The position numbers and the translations under genes are program-made. From Chaetoceros tenuissimus (taxonomy: Eukaryota > Bacillariophyta > Thalassiosirophyceae > Chaetocerotales > Chaetocerotaceae), in NCBI GenBank assembly GCA_021927905.1, contig BLLK01000020.1:1674001-1738000 (forward strand): a stretch of 64,000 nucleotides of DNA, given 5' to 3'. The notes under the pieces were generated by a model. The model worked only from the letters and a program-made list of their open reading frames with translations. It had not been told where the DNA came from and searched no databases. This document shows positions 42,097 through 51,183 of the stretch, in pieces. How positions within the stretch are numbered: position 1 is the first letter of the stretch; each line of letters begins with the position of its first letter.

Positions 42097-43332
42097 TTAC
42101 TTATCATTGAGTTCCATTTCCTTTAAACGCTCAACTACATCTTCCATTGACTGTCTCAGATTAACAATGGTGTCCATAGAGTTTTGATTGTACTTGTAAA
42201 GTCCATAGAAAAGATCAAAACTGTCAGCAGTTGTCGAGTCTACTACCTTTAGAACGGAATCGAAACCCTTTGTATCAATAGGTGTTGGTTCCAAGCCTTG
42301 TGTACCAAGAATCCTTCCCATCAAGTGTGTAATAAACTGAGAATTTGCTGCATAAATATCATGATCTCTACAACTCAAAGGAACCATTCTGCATCCCTCT
42401 TCTTCCCAAATGGAGAGGAATCTTTCAATACGGTCCATTCCTTCAATATGTGCTTCGCTGTTTTCATGAACAGAATGAATTTTTCCAGTACCTTCCTCGA
42501 CAAATGACTCATCAGTATTCTCTTCAAGTACCACCTCCTTGGACATGGTTCTTCCCTTTTTAGCTTCTGACTTTTGATCAAGGATAACTCCATCAATCCT
42601 TGTACGCTCGTACACAAAATTCAAGCCATGCCATCCATATTTACCAGAATCAGGACCAAACATGGGATGTGTACAAAGAATATCGCACTCCTTTGGCAAT
42701 AAATCCAAAAGAATCTTTCGAGGATAATCCTTCACAGATAAAACATCTACAATCAAAGGCCCTCTTCCATTTCCAGATTTCTCAATGTACTTATTCAATG
42801 ATGGCAATAGATTCTTTACCGTTCCTTCGAAACTCACAATGGAGGTTGCAAGAACAATTACATCCAAATCTTTTTCCAAAAAAGCTTCTGGGTCTGAAAG
42901 TGGTATATATTCTACTCCCATCCCCTTTGCCAAATCTGTATAATCAGATCGACTTGTCGCCACCACAGTTCCATGTTTTGCAAATGTCTCTGCAATGAAT
43001 TGACCAAACCTTCCAAAACCCACAATACCAATAGTGAGAGGGCGTGATCTAAGACATTCAAGCTTTTCCCTTCTTACTTCTGCAAGGAGACGAGCAAGTG
43101 CAGCCTCTTTGGATTTCAAGTGTTCAATTTTCCCAGGTGCAGGTTGAATCAGGTTCTTTTCGTCTGAAGACATTTTTTGTGTTGTATTTGATAGTTGTTG
43201 TTGAGCGATCCCACTATTATTGCTTGGTACAAACGATGAGGATGCTGTGATTATTGAGCAAAATATTAGAAGCTTGATGAATAGACTTGTTGCAGATGGC
43301 TTGAAAGGATTCTTAAATATTGGTGTTGCCAT
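42097..43332 (-). CDS. Arogenate/prephenate dehydrogenase (TyrA-like), plastid-targeted
   Basis: 411 aa. The signal peptide and plastid motif (TASSSFVPS, similar to ASAFAP) precede a TyrA-type domain: a Rossmann GFGRFG (residues 105-110), VATSRSDYTD, VIVLATSIVSFEGTV, DVLSVKDYPRKILL, CTHPMFGPDSGKYGW and DHDIYAANSQFITH. These are the NAD(P)-binding and substrate-binding elements of plant-type arogenate dehydrogenases, which form tyrosine from arogenate. An acidic insert (VLEENTDESFVEEGTG, about 279-294) is unusual. It is divergent from the plastid membrane protein gene at 43746. Confidence 0.85.
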   Translation of the reverse strand: MATPIFKNPFKPSATSLFIKLLIFCSIITASSSFVPSNNSGIAQQQLSNTTQKMSSDEKNLIQPAPGKIEHLKSKEAALARLLAEVRREKLECLRSRPLTIGIVGFGRFGQFIAETFAKHGTVVATSRSDYTDLAKGMGVEYIPLSDPEAFLEKDLDVIVLATSIVSFEGTVKNLLPSLNKYIEKSGNGRGPLIVDVLSVKDYPRKILLDLLPKECDILCTHPMFGPDSGKYGWHGLNFVYERTRIDGVILDQKSEAKKGRTMSKEVVLEENTDESFVEEGTGKIHSVHENSEAHIEGMDRIERFLSIWEEEGCRMVPLSCRDHDIYAANSQFITHLMGRILGTQGLEPTPIDTKGFDSVLKVVDSTTADSFDLFYGLYKYNQNSMDTIVNLRQSMEDVVERLKEMELNDK

Positions 43333-43745
43333 CTGGAGGACGAGTAATCAGGTAATGAATCTAAGGTACTGGACTTTCAATATGTACTTAGTTCCAGAAA
43401 TTTTCCTACGTCGAGAATGGCTTTATGTTCTACTATGTAAGTACCTTATTCATTACTCATTACCATCCGATCATCGATCATCCGATCATTTTGTTCATGT
43501 TCAATGTGCGTTGATTGAGAGGAAGATTTTGTGGCTGCAATAGTAGCTATCCAGATAGCTTGATAATTTCAATGTCAATGATCCAATGACGTTCTTGTCC
43601 GGTTTTCCTCTTCTTCTCATTCGTCTTGTGTATTTTGAATTTTGCACAATTTGCACATTTTTCCTTTGTTGATGTTTAGTCCACTACTTCTACAATACAT
43701 TTAACTTGAACATCCATTTACTTCAAAAATTTTACCCGTTCGATC
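43333..43745. other. Divergent promoter region
   Basis: 413 bp between the arogenate dehydrogenase (minus) and the small plastid protein gene (plus). It has a CCGATCATCGATCATCCGATCA repeat near 43468-43489 and a TGACGT at 43586. Confidence 0.4.
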
Positions 43746-44267
43746 ATGACAATGAGAAAATCTATAGTAATAGCATTTCTTTTCTTATGGCCAATAATGA
43801 CGCAGGGCTTTTTAACGAATTACGGTTCAATAACATCGAGAACTCTTCTTCTAGTAGAGCCCACGAATCTTCTTGAGAGAAACCAGAGTAGATCATTTGA
43901 ATCAATACAAACTCGCACACATACGGAAAATAAGATGGCTGGTATTACATATGTCAAAAGTAGATCTAGATCGATTTCACTCAAAATGTCAAATGGTGAT
44001 AATGAAGAAGGGTTTGATCCTATCATGATTCTGCCTATAGCTACACTTACTGCAATTGGATTACTTGCGTTAGGAGTTTTGTACACAAAAATGACACACC
44101 CAGTGACCGACTTTGATATTGACTTCTACATGGCTATTGATGGAGTGAGAGATTTAAATGCAAATGCTAATGGAGGTATTGACGCACTTGATGCAGACAC
44201 AATTGTAGGACTTCCTCAATTATCTCCAGCTGAAAAGTTGGTTGGTGCTTTGTTTGGTCCGAAATAA
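43746..44267 (+). CDS. Small plastid-targeted membrane protein, unknown
   Basis: 173 aa. The signal peptide (SIVIAFLFLWPIMTQ) is followed by GF|LTNYG, an AF-like plastid motif with a Gly at -1, then a hydroxylated, basic transit stretch. One membrane helix (ILPIATLTAIGLLALGVLY) is near the middle. The C-terminal part (VTDFDIDFYMAIDGVRDL, PQLSPAEKLVGALFG) is probably conserved among diatoms, but I know no function. A thylakoid or envelope location is inferred. Confidence 0.65.
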   Translation: MTMRKSIVIAFLFLWPIMTQGFLTNYGSITSRTLLLVEPTNLLERNQSRSFESIQTRTHTENKMAGITYVKSRSRSISLKMSNGDNEEGFDPIMILPIATLTAIGLLALGVLYTKMTHPVTDFDIDFYMAIDGVRDLNANANGGIDALDADTIVGLPQLSPAEKLVGALFGPK

Positions 44268-44857
44268 TTTTGAAATGGTACCTTAGAGTGTTGTCGCCAT
44301 AGCTTTTGGAAAGAAAGACCCCCGAAGAAAAATTTAAAGAGACATACAACTCAAATTTTAAATTTTCATGTGACGTTTTTGATATCAATTCAAAATCTGA
44401 GCATGGACAGAATTCATGAAGATTAAATCAGACTCGATTGCCAATTTGAGATGAAGAAACAGTAAACTTAGGCAAGTATCACTCCAAAGATTTAATCAAA
44501 AGCTAATTGTTCAATATGCTTTCATTTTGTAATAGAATACGACCGTATGAAAAGAAATGGCACTATTACAAAATATCACAAATAAAGGTTTATTGTATTG
44601 ATTCTGTTAGTGAGTACTACTAGCCCATTTGAGAGATTGTTGCTGTATAAATTGTAACAAAATAAATAACAATAAATTGTTCAAGTTTAAAACCCCTTCC
44701 AGTTAGGGATTGGATCGTGGTTTCTCCTATGAGGGTCTGATAGTGTGGAGATGTTCTTCTGTGATAAAGTGTGTGGTTATGTATGTGGAGATTGAATAGA
44801 TGAATATAAATGTTCATAATTACTGTTCTAAACAAATAAATTGTAAATAGAGTGAAA
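44268..44857. other. Intergenic, no gene seen
   Basis: 590 bp between two plus-strand genes. A minus-strand frame at 44620-44937 overlaps the RbfA start and has no coding look. Confidence 0.45.
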
Positions 44858-45520
44858 ATGCAAGCTGGAACAAGATGTGGTTCAAGGATTTGTAGAAGAC
44901 ACATGATACAAAATTTAGCATGTTTCAATACAAACAATCTGAATCAGTCTTCAAAGAGGACACTGGCCTACAAAGCACCATTCAATCCAGGTTTAAAATC
45001 GGTGAAGGATCAGGGAATGAGTGTACTGAAGTCTCTTACATCTGAAATTCAGGGGAAAACAAAAACTAGACGATTGTTGATATCCCAAGAAGACACAGGT
45101 CCTACGCCGGAACAATTACAAGAAGCAACACGATTAAGAGGACTAGTGGAAGATGCATTAGAGGAATACACGTCAAAACGAGGGGGGCTATTTTGTATGA
45201 ATACTGAATTTGGAGCGGAACCCATTGCAATCGTAGATGTTGAAATCACCGAAGACTTACGAGCCGCACGAGTTTATTGGTCACTCCCTTTCAGTGTTTT
45301 GCTTATGGATATTACCAGCGGATCAAAAGCTAGAAGGGTTTCTGGTATGGAAATGAGAAGAAAAGCAGCTTTACGTATGCAGAAGATATTAGAGGAAAGA
45401 GGTGGTGTTATTCAAGGTATTGTTCATCAAAAAATGAGAAGATATTTTAGACCGCCAACCTTACGATTTGTAATGGCTGAAGGAGAGATGCTTCGTAACT
45501 TTTTGAAGGAATTGATCTAA
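44858..45520 (+). CDS. rbfA: Ribosome-binding factor A (RbfA) family, probably mitochondrial
   Basis: 220 aa from the first ATG (44858); the frame upstream opens only with GTG. The basic N-terminus (MQAGTRCGSRICRRH) lacks a hydrophobic core, so mitochondrial targeting is likelier than plastid. The C-terminal ~120 residues fit RbfA: an IVDVEITEDLRAARVYWS strand-turn typical of the KH-like fold, and MRRYFRPPTLRFV like the family's R-x-x-PELRF end. RbfA binds the small ribosomal subunit during maturation. It is a confident match at fold level, moderate for the exact name. Confidence 0.75.
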   Translation: MQAGTRCGSRICRRHMIQNLACFNTNNLNQSSKRTLAYKAPFNPGLKSVKDQGMSVLKSLTSEIQGKTKTRRLLISQEDTGPTPEQLQEATRLRGLVEDALEEYTSKRGGLFCMNTEFGAEPIAIVDVEITEDLRAARVYWSLPFSVLLMDITSGSKARRVSGMEMRRKAALRMQKILEERGGVIQGIVHQKMRRYFRPPTLRFVMAEGEMLRNFLKELI

Positions 45521-45725
45521 AGACACACTATAGGTGTATCCAAGCGTATTGTGATGAAGCTAAGAATTACATCTTTATATGATTCAATTCTTGGAAATGA
45601 ATGCTATTAAGGTGCTATCTTGAGACAAGATTCATAGAAATGAAGAAAAAAAGAATTGCACGGATACATCATTAATGACCTTTCTTTCCTTGTTTTTCAT
45701 CTACAATACTGTTAGTCACTGCTAT

Positions 45726-46454
45726 CTACTCGTCTTTGTTGTTTTGCAACTTTCTGGCCAAAGCTCCAATCTTTTGCAACATTCTAAAACGGAAGGATGG
45801 CTTGTATGGCATAGCTTCAGGGAAACCTAATTTCTTTCCAACTCCAAAAAAGTAACCAAATGCTCCACCCAGTCCACCAGTATTTCCTTGGCGCCTATCG
45901 ACAGTGTAAAATCCAAACTCTTTTACTTTCCCATCTTCATTGAAGTCCAAATGTAACAACTGTGGAGGCAACTCTAATACCTTTCCTGTCGCTGCTGTTC
46001 CAGCGAACGAATTTACATGTTTTGCAGTTTGTCTACTAAACCACCAGACTCTATTAGGTTGCATTGGATCAACATAGAACCCATACGCATTCTGATTGAT
46101 ATCAAAAGAGTCTTCAAGTTTGAAAGATCCAAGTGCTCCCAAGTATTCTGATTTTGGCAATGGCCCAACAACAGCAGCACAAAACTCAAAGTCATCTGCA
46201 AGGCATGCACCATCGTCCTTCGTGCCGATACCTACATCTGGACCAACGATTTCTTTCGCACGCAGAATTAGATCTTCTGGTGATATAGGGAAGGATGATT
46301 TCGCAAAAGATTCCTTTTCATCAATCACATCGATAGGAGTTGGAGTAGCTATGGATGACAGAGCAAGATGATTTCTTTGCTGAGCTTGTGTGTTTGCGAA
46401 AGCCTCTGTAGTAGCAGCAAGAACGATAAGAGAGTAGAAACGAAAGAGCTTCAT
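45726..46454 (-). CDS. Plastid-targeted protein, possibly SnoaL/NTF2-like
   Basis: 242 aa from ATG at 46454 (the upstream frame opens only with GTG). A short signal peptide (FYSLIVLAATTEAFAN) contains the plastid AF motif. The mature region (SPEDLILRAKEIV, DDFEFCAAVVGPLPKSEYLGALGSF, NRVWWFSRQTAKHVNSF, LLHLDFNEDGKVKEFGFYTV) has the length and strand pattern of NTF2-like cone proteins often called SnoaL-like. Assignment is tentative; no catalytic residues can be assigned. It is divergent from the sulfotransferase gene. Confidence 0.6.
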   Translation of the reverse strand: MKLFRFYSLIVLAATTEAFANTQAQQRNHLALSSIATPTPIDVIDEKESFAKSSFPISPEDLILRAKEIVGPDVGIGTKDDGACLADDFEFCAAVVGPLPKSEYLGALGSFKLEDSFDINQNAYGFYVDPMQPNRVWWFSRQTAKHVNSFAGTAATGKVLELPPQLLHLDFNEDGKVKEFGFYTVDRRQGNTGGLGGAFGYFFGVGKKLGFPEAMPYKPSFRFRMLQKIGALARKLQNNKDE

Positions 46455-46779
46455 GTTCACGTAGGACTAGTTTTGCGAAGTGTACAAAATGAATTAGAGG
46501 AGAGAAGAAAGCGATGTAAAATAGACCAAAACAAAAAGATGCTTCTGATTTCTGATGTGTGCATGTCTGAGTCATTGTGTAGAGGATGCGTCATTATGAC
46601 GTCATCAAGAAGACATCGTCATAGTGTCATAGTACTTTCACTTTTGTAGCAGACCATCACACATTTCTTATTGTAGATTGTCAGTATCACATAATTGCAA
46701 GTTGCTGAGATCAATTAGATAGAAAATATGTCTACCTAGAGAGCTTCTGGATCAATAAATTATTTTGAGGTGCTTTTCT
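46455..46779. other. Divergent promoter with TGACGTCA
   Basis: 325 bp between the plastid protein gene (minus) and the sulfotransferase (plus). Contains a perfect TGACGTCA at 46597-46604, a natural spot for a shared element. Confidence 0.45.
46597..46604. promoter_or_regulatory. TGACGTCA (CRE-type palindrome)
   Basis: Lies 143 bp from the minus-strand ATG (46454) and 176 bp from the plus-strand ATG (46780). Regulatory role inferred. Confidence 0.4.
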
Positions 46780-48075
46780 ATGATATTCAAGTCAAGCAGG
46801 AAGACAACCCCTAGGCTTCAAATTGGATTAGACTATGCCTTTCGAGGCATCAAAAAAAGAATCCATGATCTCCGACTTGGTCAGGTTACAAGGAAAGAGA
46901 AGACACTGTTCATCTTATCGTGTATATTACTGTGTTTGCTTGTTTTCATTCTGTTCAAATATGCTTCGTCTTCGGACATGCCGATATTGCTTTCAAACCC
47001 AAAACCCGAGTCGTCAATATCAGAAACATGCAAGTATCAACTTTACATACAACGGAGAGATCGCAAACCGTCGGATCCCAACATTGAATCAATATTCAAT
47101 TGTCATTCATCTTTTGGCAAGTGCCAATACTTTCGTCCAACACATTTCTTTTCTTCCTGTGGTGCAGGGAGTAACTATGAACATCTTTTGGAAGATATGT
47201 TTCAAATGCGTGCAAACGGTGATCTTTGGAAAGACATGCCTCCGATATTATTGGCATATCTTAAGCTTGACCCAAAATATATGAAACCAAAGCAAGACAT
47301 TGTTGGTAAAGAATTTAAATTCGATAGGCAAAATCTAAGTTTTATCCATGTCCATAAATGTGGTGGATCAAGTCTTGTGACTAGCGTTCGAGATGCGGAT
47401 TTAGACCTTTTGCCTATTTCTGAATTACCACTTCAATACAACAACAGTAAATACTACAAGGGATCTTACACTTTATACAGTCCTAAAAAGAACAAAAAAC
47501 GCAATGATGACAACTGGTTAGTTGCAAAATATCTTGCTAACAATGCAGTCACATATCGATCTCCCTCAGAATGGAACGAAACCAATCATATGACTGTAGC
47601 TGTTGTTCGGGATCCTGTTGATCGCTTTCTTTCTGCAGTAGGGCATGTATCGAGCGAGAAATTCGCAGATTATGGTGGTAACCTTAGGGAACAGTGTCTC
47701 AAATCTACTGCAAGAGAAACATTGAAATGCTTTCTTGCTTTGATAAGAGATGGTGGCTATTGGATTGATTTGCACTTCACACCCATGATAGTAGAAATTG
47801 CTTTTGCTACTGCTGGACAGGACACACCTATTGCAGTTTTCCCATTTGAATATCTACCCTCAATTATTGAAAATGTAGGGGGAAATCCACGCAAAAAGCG
47901 AAAAGATGGAAAGAAACCTGGATATAGACCCAGCGTTTTGAGCAATTTGAAAGCTGAAGATTTGGATGCAGATATTTTGCACGAGATTTGCAGATTATAC
48001 GAAATTGATGTTCTTTTTCTAAAAAGCTTGGGAATTTTTACCGTTCATTGTACAAAGGGTAAAGTAGAGACTTAA
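46780..48075 (+). CDS. Type II membrane sulfotransferase (Sulfotransfer_2-like)
   Basis: 431 aa from the first ATG (46780); a TTG-initiated extension is ignored. A basic N-terminal tail and one helix (LFILSCILLCLLVFILF, about 43-59) give Golgi type II topology. The PAPS-binding 5'-phosphosulfate loop appears as FIHVHKCGGSSL, and the 3'-phosphate site as VVRDPVDRFLSA; both are diagnostic for carbohydrate sulfotransferases. The domain ends with a Cys (VHCTKG). It would transfer sulfate from PAPS to a secreted polysaccharide or glycoprotein; the acceptor is unknown. Diatoms make sulfated mucilage, a possible context. Confidence 0.8.
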   Translation: MIFKSSRKTTPRLQIGLDYAFRGIKKRIHDLRLGQVTRKEKTLFILSCILLCLLVFILFKYASSSDMPILLSNPKPESSISETCKYQLYIQRRDRKPSDPNIESIFNCHSSFGKCQYFRPTHFFSSCGAGSNYEHLLEDMFQMRANGDLWKDMPPILLAYLKLDPKYMKPKQDIVGKEFKFDRQNLSFIHVHKCGGSSLVTSVRDADLDLLPISELPLQYNNSKYYKGSYTLYSPKKNKKRNDDNWLVAKYLANNAVTYRSPSEWNETNHMTVAVVRDPVDRFLSAVGHVSSEKFADYGGNLREQCLKSTARETLKCFLALIRDGGYWIDLHFTPMIVEIAFATAGQDTPIAVFPFEYLPSIIENVGGNPRKKRKDGKKPGYRPSVLSNLKAEDLDADILHEICRLYEIDVLFLKSLGIFTVHCTKGKVET

Positions 48076-48250
48076 ATTCAACTTTGAAAGAAAACGGACG
48101 ATGGTAGACGGTTGTGCCCATTTTTACAAAACGGTAAAATAACGACGTATCCTTCTCCTCAAAGAATATTTCATGTTTACTTGGATTCGTTAGCTCACTG
48201 TACTTATTTGCAAATACCATAACCATAACATATTCTGATCTATTTAGGAT

Positions 48251-49507
48251 ATGAGTTTGTTTGAGAGCTCTTCAGTGTTGGCGCTCTCTTCTTTATTGCG
48301 ACAAGAACCGCTTCCGAAAGAGCTAGAAGTCACAATACTTCCCTTTCCCGACGACGATGAAGAAACATCTTTTATGAAAGATGGAATTCATCTTGGGATC
48401 CATGCACCTCATGTTCCAAAACTAGCGAGAGAATTTAGAAAACTATACTATAGTCTCCGGCATATTGCCATTGGTTTGCCAAGTGGAGGCTCTGATCATA
48501 AGGATGAATCGTATTTGCTTGATTGTATATCTTGTCTTCTCTTACTTTGTCCAGATCATGCAACTGCCTGGGCTGATAGAAAGAGACTTCTTCAATCATG
48601 TTGGCGAAGACAAAACGAAGTTGGGAGTAATGTAGACTCTCAAATAAATTTTTGGAAGGATGAATTACGATATATGAATATGCTCTTCACTCAACACTCT
48701 AAGGCACCCAATGCATGGAATCACAGAAGATGGATTTGTCGACAAATCTTGTATGTATACAAAAATAAAGTCCACAAAGTAGGGGATGAAGATCCCATAT
48801 ATGATATATTGGTCCAATGGGCAACTGTTGAAATTGCAATTTGTACGGTGATTGCAGAGAAGTACCCAAAGAATTACTATGCATGGACTCATAGGAACTT
48901 TGTCATCAAAACAATGCTTTCATTGTCACGAGATGACAAAGCATTAAGTGAAATTGTGGAAGATTTGATAAGTTCCGAAGTCGACATGATTGGACCTTGG
49001 CTAAAGAAACATGTCAGTGATCACTCAGCTGTGCATTATGGAGGTGAGGTACTGAGGTGTTACCTTGACATCCAACTGGATGACATGATGAAATTGAAAC
49101 AACTTGAGGCAAAATTGGAAGAATCATTAGAATTGATTGAGAAACACACATCGCATGAGGTAATTTGGATTTGGCGCAGAATACTGAGTAGATTATTGAT
49201 TACATTACTAGTTATGACTGATCAAGATTTGAAGTTGAAAATATTCATGACTAAGGAAATTGAGTTTGTGAGAACTTTGCTATCAAAGCATACCAAAACC
49301 AGTGACCTACAAGAAATGGATTTCACGTATAGATATAGTAGTACTTATATTTTGTGGGTTATCAACTATATAAGGAAGGCGGCCCCGACCTGTCTGGATT
49401 CAATAAAGGTAGACTTTTCTGAAATTCGAAAGGATATAATAGCAAAAGGTATTCTAGGTGAAGATACATCGGTCAAAACTAAAGTTTGGGAAATCACTAT
49501 TGAGTAG
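48251..49507 (+). CDS. PTAR1-like protein prenyltransferase alpha-subunit repeat protein
   Basis: 418 aa, ATG at 48251. Several PPTA-type repeats are visible: ATAWADRKRLL, NAWNHRRWIC, NYYAWTHRNFV, HEVIWIWRRIL. These W-x-x-R/H-R helical hairpins are the alpha-subunit signature of protein prenyltransferases. The overall arrangement, with an N-terminal 90-residue lead and the AVHYGGEVL segment, matches PTAR1 (alpha subunit of geranylgeranyltransferase type III, which modifies Ykt6 in animals) better than FNTA or RABGGTA. It acts in the cytosol with a beta subunit that is not in this window. Confidence 0.8.
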   Translation: MSLFESSSVLALSSLLRQEPLPKELEVTILPFPDDDEETSFMKDGIHLGIHAPHVPKLAREFRKLYYSLRHIAIGLPSGGSDHKDESYLLDCISCLLLLCPDHATAWADRKRLLQSCWRRQNEVGSNVDSQINFWKDELRYMNMLFTQHSKAPNAWNHRRWICRQILYVYKNKVHKVGDEDPIYDILVQWATVEIAICTVIAEKYPKNYYAWTHRNFVIKTMLSLSRDDKALSEIVEDLISSEVDMIGPWLKKHVSDHSAVHYGGEVLRCYLDIQLDDMMKLKQLEAKLEESLELIEKHTSHEVIWIWRRILSRLLITLLVMTDQDLKLKIFMTKEIEFVRTLLSKHTKTSDLQEMDFTYRYSSTYILWVINYIRKAAPTCLDSIKVDFSEIRKDIIAKGILGEDTSVKTKVWEITIE

Positions 49508-49550
49508 ATACAAAATCAATACAATAAAGCTATTTATTGATATAATTAAA

Positions 49551-50750
49551 CTATGAGCGCAGCTTCTTCTTTCGCCTCTCTACAATCTTCTTCATAAGTT
49601 TGAATACCAAGTCTCCACCCAATCTCAAAGCAGAGTAGTCGATGTAAACAATTTTTAATGCCAGCACAATCTTCTCATTCTTAGCACCTGCAAACGAACC
49701 TATCAACACTTCCATCATCCTTCCCGACTTGTTTCTTTCATGAGTAGTAGTAGTATTTGCAAATGACGAAGGAACAATAGTTTCTTCCCAATCCTGGAAA
49801 GTGTTCACCATTTCTTCATATTTTTCACCGTGCTTGGAGTTTGCAGCTAGTTTCCCACTTTCGCCACTCAAAGATTGTATCCTCCTGTAAATATCAGTGA
49901 ACACTTTTGATAGAGTAGAGGCTGTACAACACCCACCACACGACTCATCGGCCCGAACAGAGAAAGAATGCATGCCTATCATAAATTGTTTGAAACTAAT
50001 AGTTTCAGTCTCGTCAATATCCATAGCTTCTATGAAATCTTCAAATGAATCTACATGCAGCAAATTCATTAGAATATCAACTATACCAGTATCTACGAAT
50101 GTATCAATAGTTATTTGACCTTGTCTGCAGCTTTCATGCCAGTACTGTTGGTCTTGCTTCATTATAGCCGTGAATGCTATTCTACCTTGATCAATCATAT
50201 TTTGATCAAGTCCATATTCGTTCCTCAAATCATTTTCTTCCATGTTTGCATTTTTCTGACTTGCTTCCATAGTTGTCTTCAAATGACGATAAATCATCCG
50301 TCCAGCTACTCTTACTGGTAATAAATCCTCAAATACTATGGCAAATGCCTTCATCACAAGAGGTTCATTAGATCCTTCTTTCACTCCTTCATATAGACAC
50401 CGATACCTTGGATCGGGCACTGAAGCAATATCTTTAGGGGTGTAAGATGCAAATTCTTTCATCATGGAATAAAATTCAGTCTCTAGTTTTGAATAGTCTC
50501 TATCTTGGCAATCATTTCCTACAGCGGGAATCAAATTTGGTCCAGCTGAAGTAAATGAATGTAGAGATGGAACTATTTGATGTTTCATAGAAAGATCTGC
50601 ATAGAGAACATGGTGTATTCTTGGCAATGGTTGGCATGTGATCCTTCTTCGAATTTGATGCGAATATATTGTGTTACCCGCAGTGGAGAATCCATAGACC
50701 AAGCCAGGCACAACTGAAAGTAAACACAAGACAAACGTAACAACGCTCAT
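49551..50750 (-). CDS. Plastid-targeted EF-hand-like protein, unknown
   Basis: 399 aa, ATG at 50750. The signal peptide (VVTFVLCLLSVVPGLVY) ends at GF|STAG, an AF-like plastid motif. The body is helical and polar. One EF-hand-like loop is visible (DIDETETISFKQF, about 244-256), with Asp, Asp, Glu and Thr at calcium-ligand positions, following FEDFIEAM. A Cys-rich patch (CGGCC) sits just after. A C-terminal basic helix (MKKIVERRKKKLRS) ends the protein. Calcium binding and plastid location are inferred; I know no named family. Confidence 0.65.
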   Translation of the reverse strand: MSVVTFVLCLLSVVPGLVYGFSTAGNTIYSHQIRRRITCQPLPRIHHVLYADLSMKHQIVPSLHSFTSAGPNLIPAVGNDCQDRDYSKLETEFYSMMKEFASYTPKDIASVPDPRYRCLYEGVKEGSNEPLVMKAFAIVFEDLLPVRVAGRMIYRHLKTTMEASQKNANMEENDLRNEYGLDQNMIDQGRIAFTAIMKQDQQYWHESCRQGQITIDTFVDTGIVDILMNLLHVDSFEDFIEAMDIDETETISFKQFMIGMHSFSVRADESCGGCCTASTLSKVFTDIYRRIQSLSGESGKLAANSKHGEKYEEMVNTFQDWEETIVPSSFANTTTTHERNKSGRMMEVLIGSFAGAKNEKIVLALKIVYIDYSALRLGGDLVFKLMKKIVERRKKKLRS

Positions 50751-51183
50751 TGCTCGACACTAGAACTTGCACTTTATGATGTAATGAAAGAAGATACTTT
50801 TTGTTTTGTTCACTCGAATATGATCATCACACACAGAAGATGAGTTGAGATGTTGAGATGTGTATGATGTATGATCGAGTGTCTTTTCTCTCAACGCTTT
50901 GACATTGTTCTATTGATTGCTGTCAACTTTTAAAAATTGGACTAATATAGATAAATATTTCCTTTTCTTTCCCTTCTTTTCTTCTTTGAGAATCTTTACT
51001 GAGTAACAGTGATCAACCGATCATCACTTTTCATCCATCACTTTCACTTGTGTTCCATGTAATCACATAATAGTAGTATATATGATAACATATTTCTATA
51101 CTTTCTTCATCGACAGTTAGAAATATCTACTTATTGCACTATTTGAAGATACAGGGCCGCTTTTCTGCAAAAGAAGGTACAAA
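50751..51183. other. Divergent promoter region
   Basis: 433 bp between the EF-hand-like gene (minus) and the 802-codon gene (plus). Nothing specific seen beyond AT-rich sequence and a TGATGTATGATG repeat. Confidence 0.4.
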
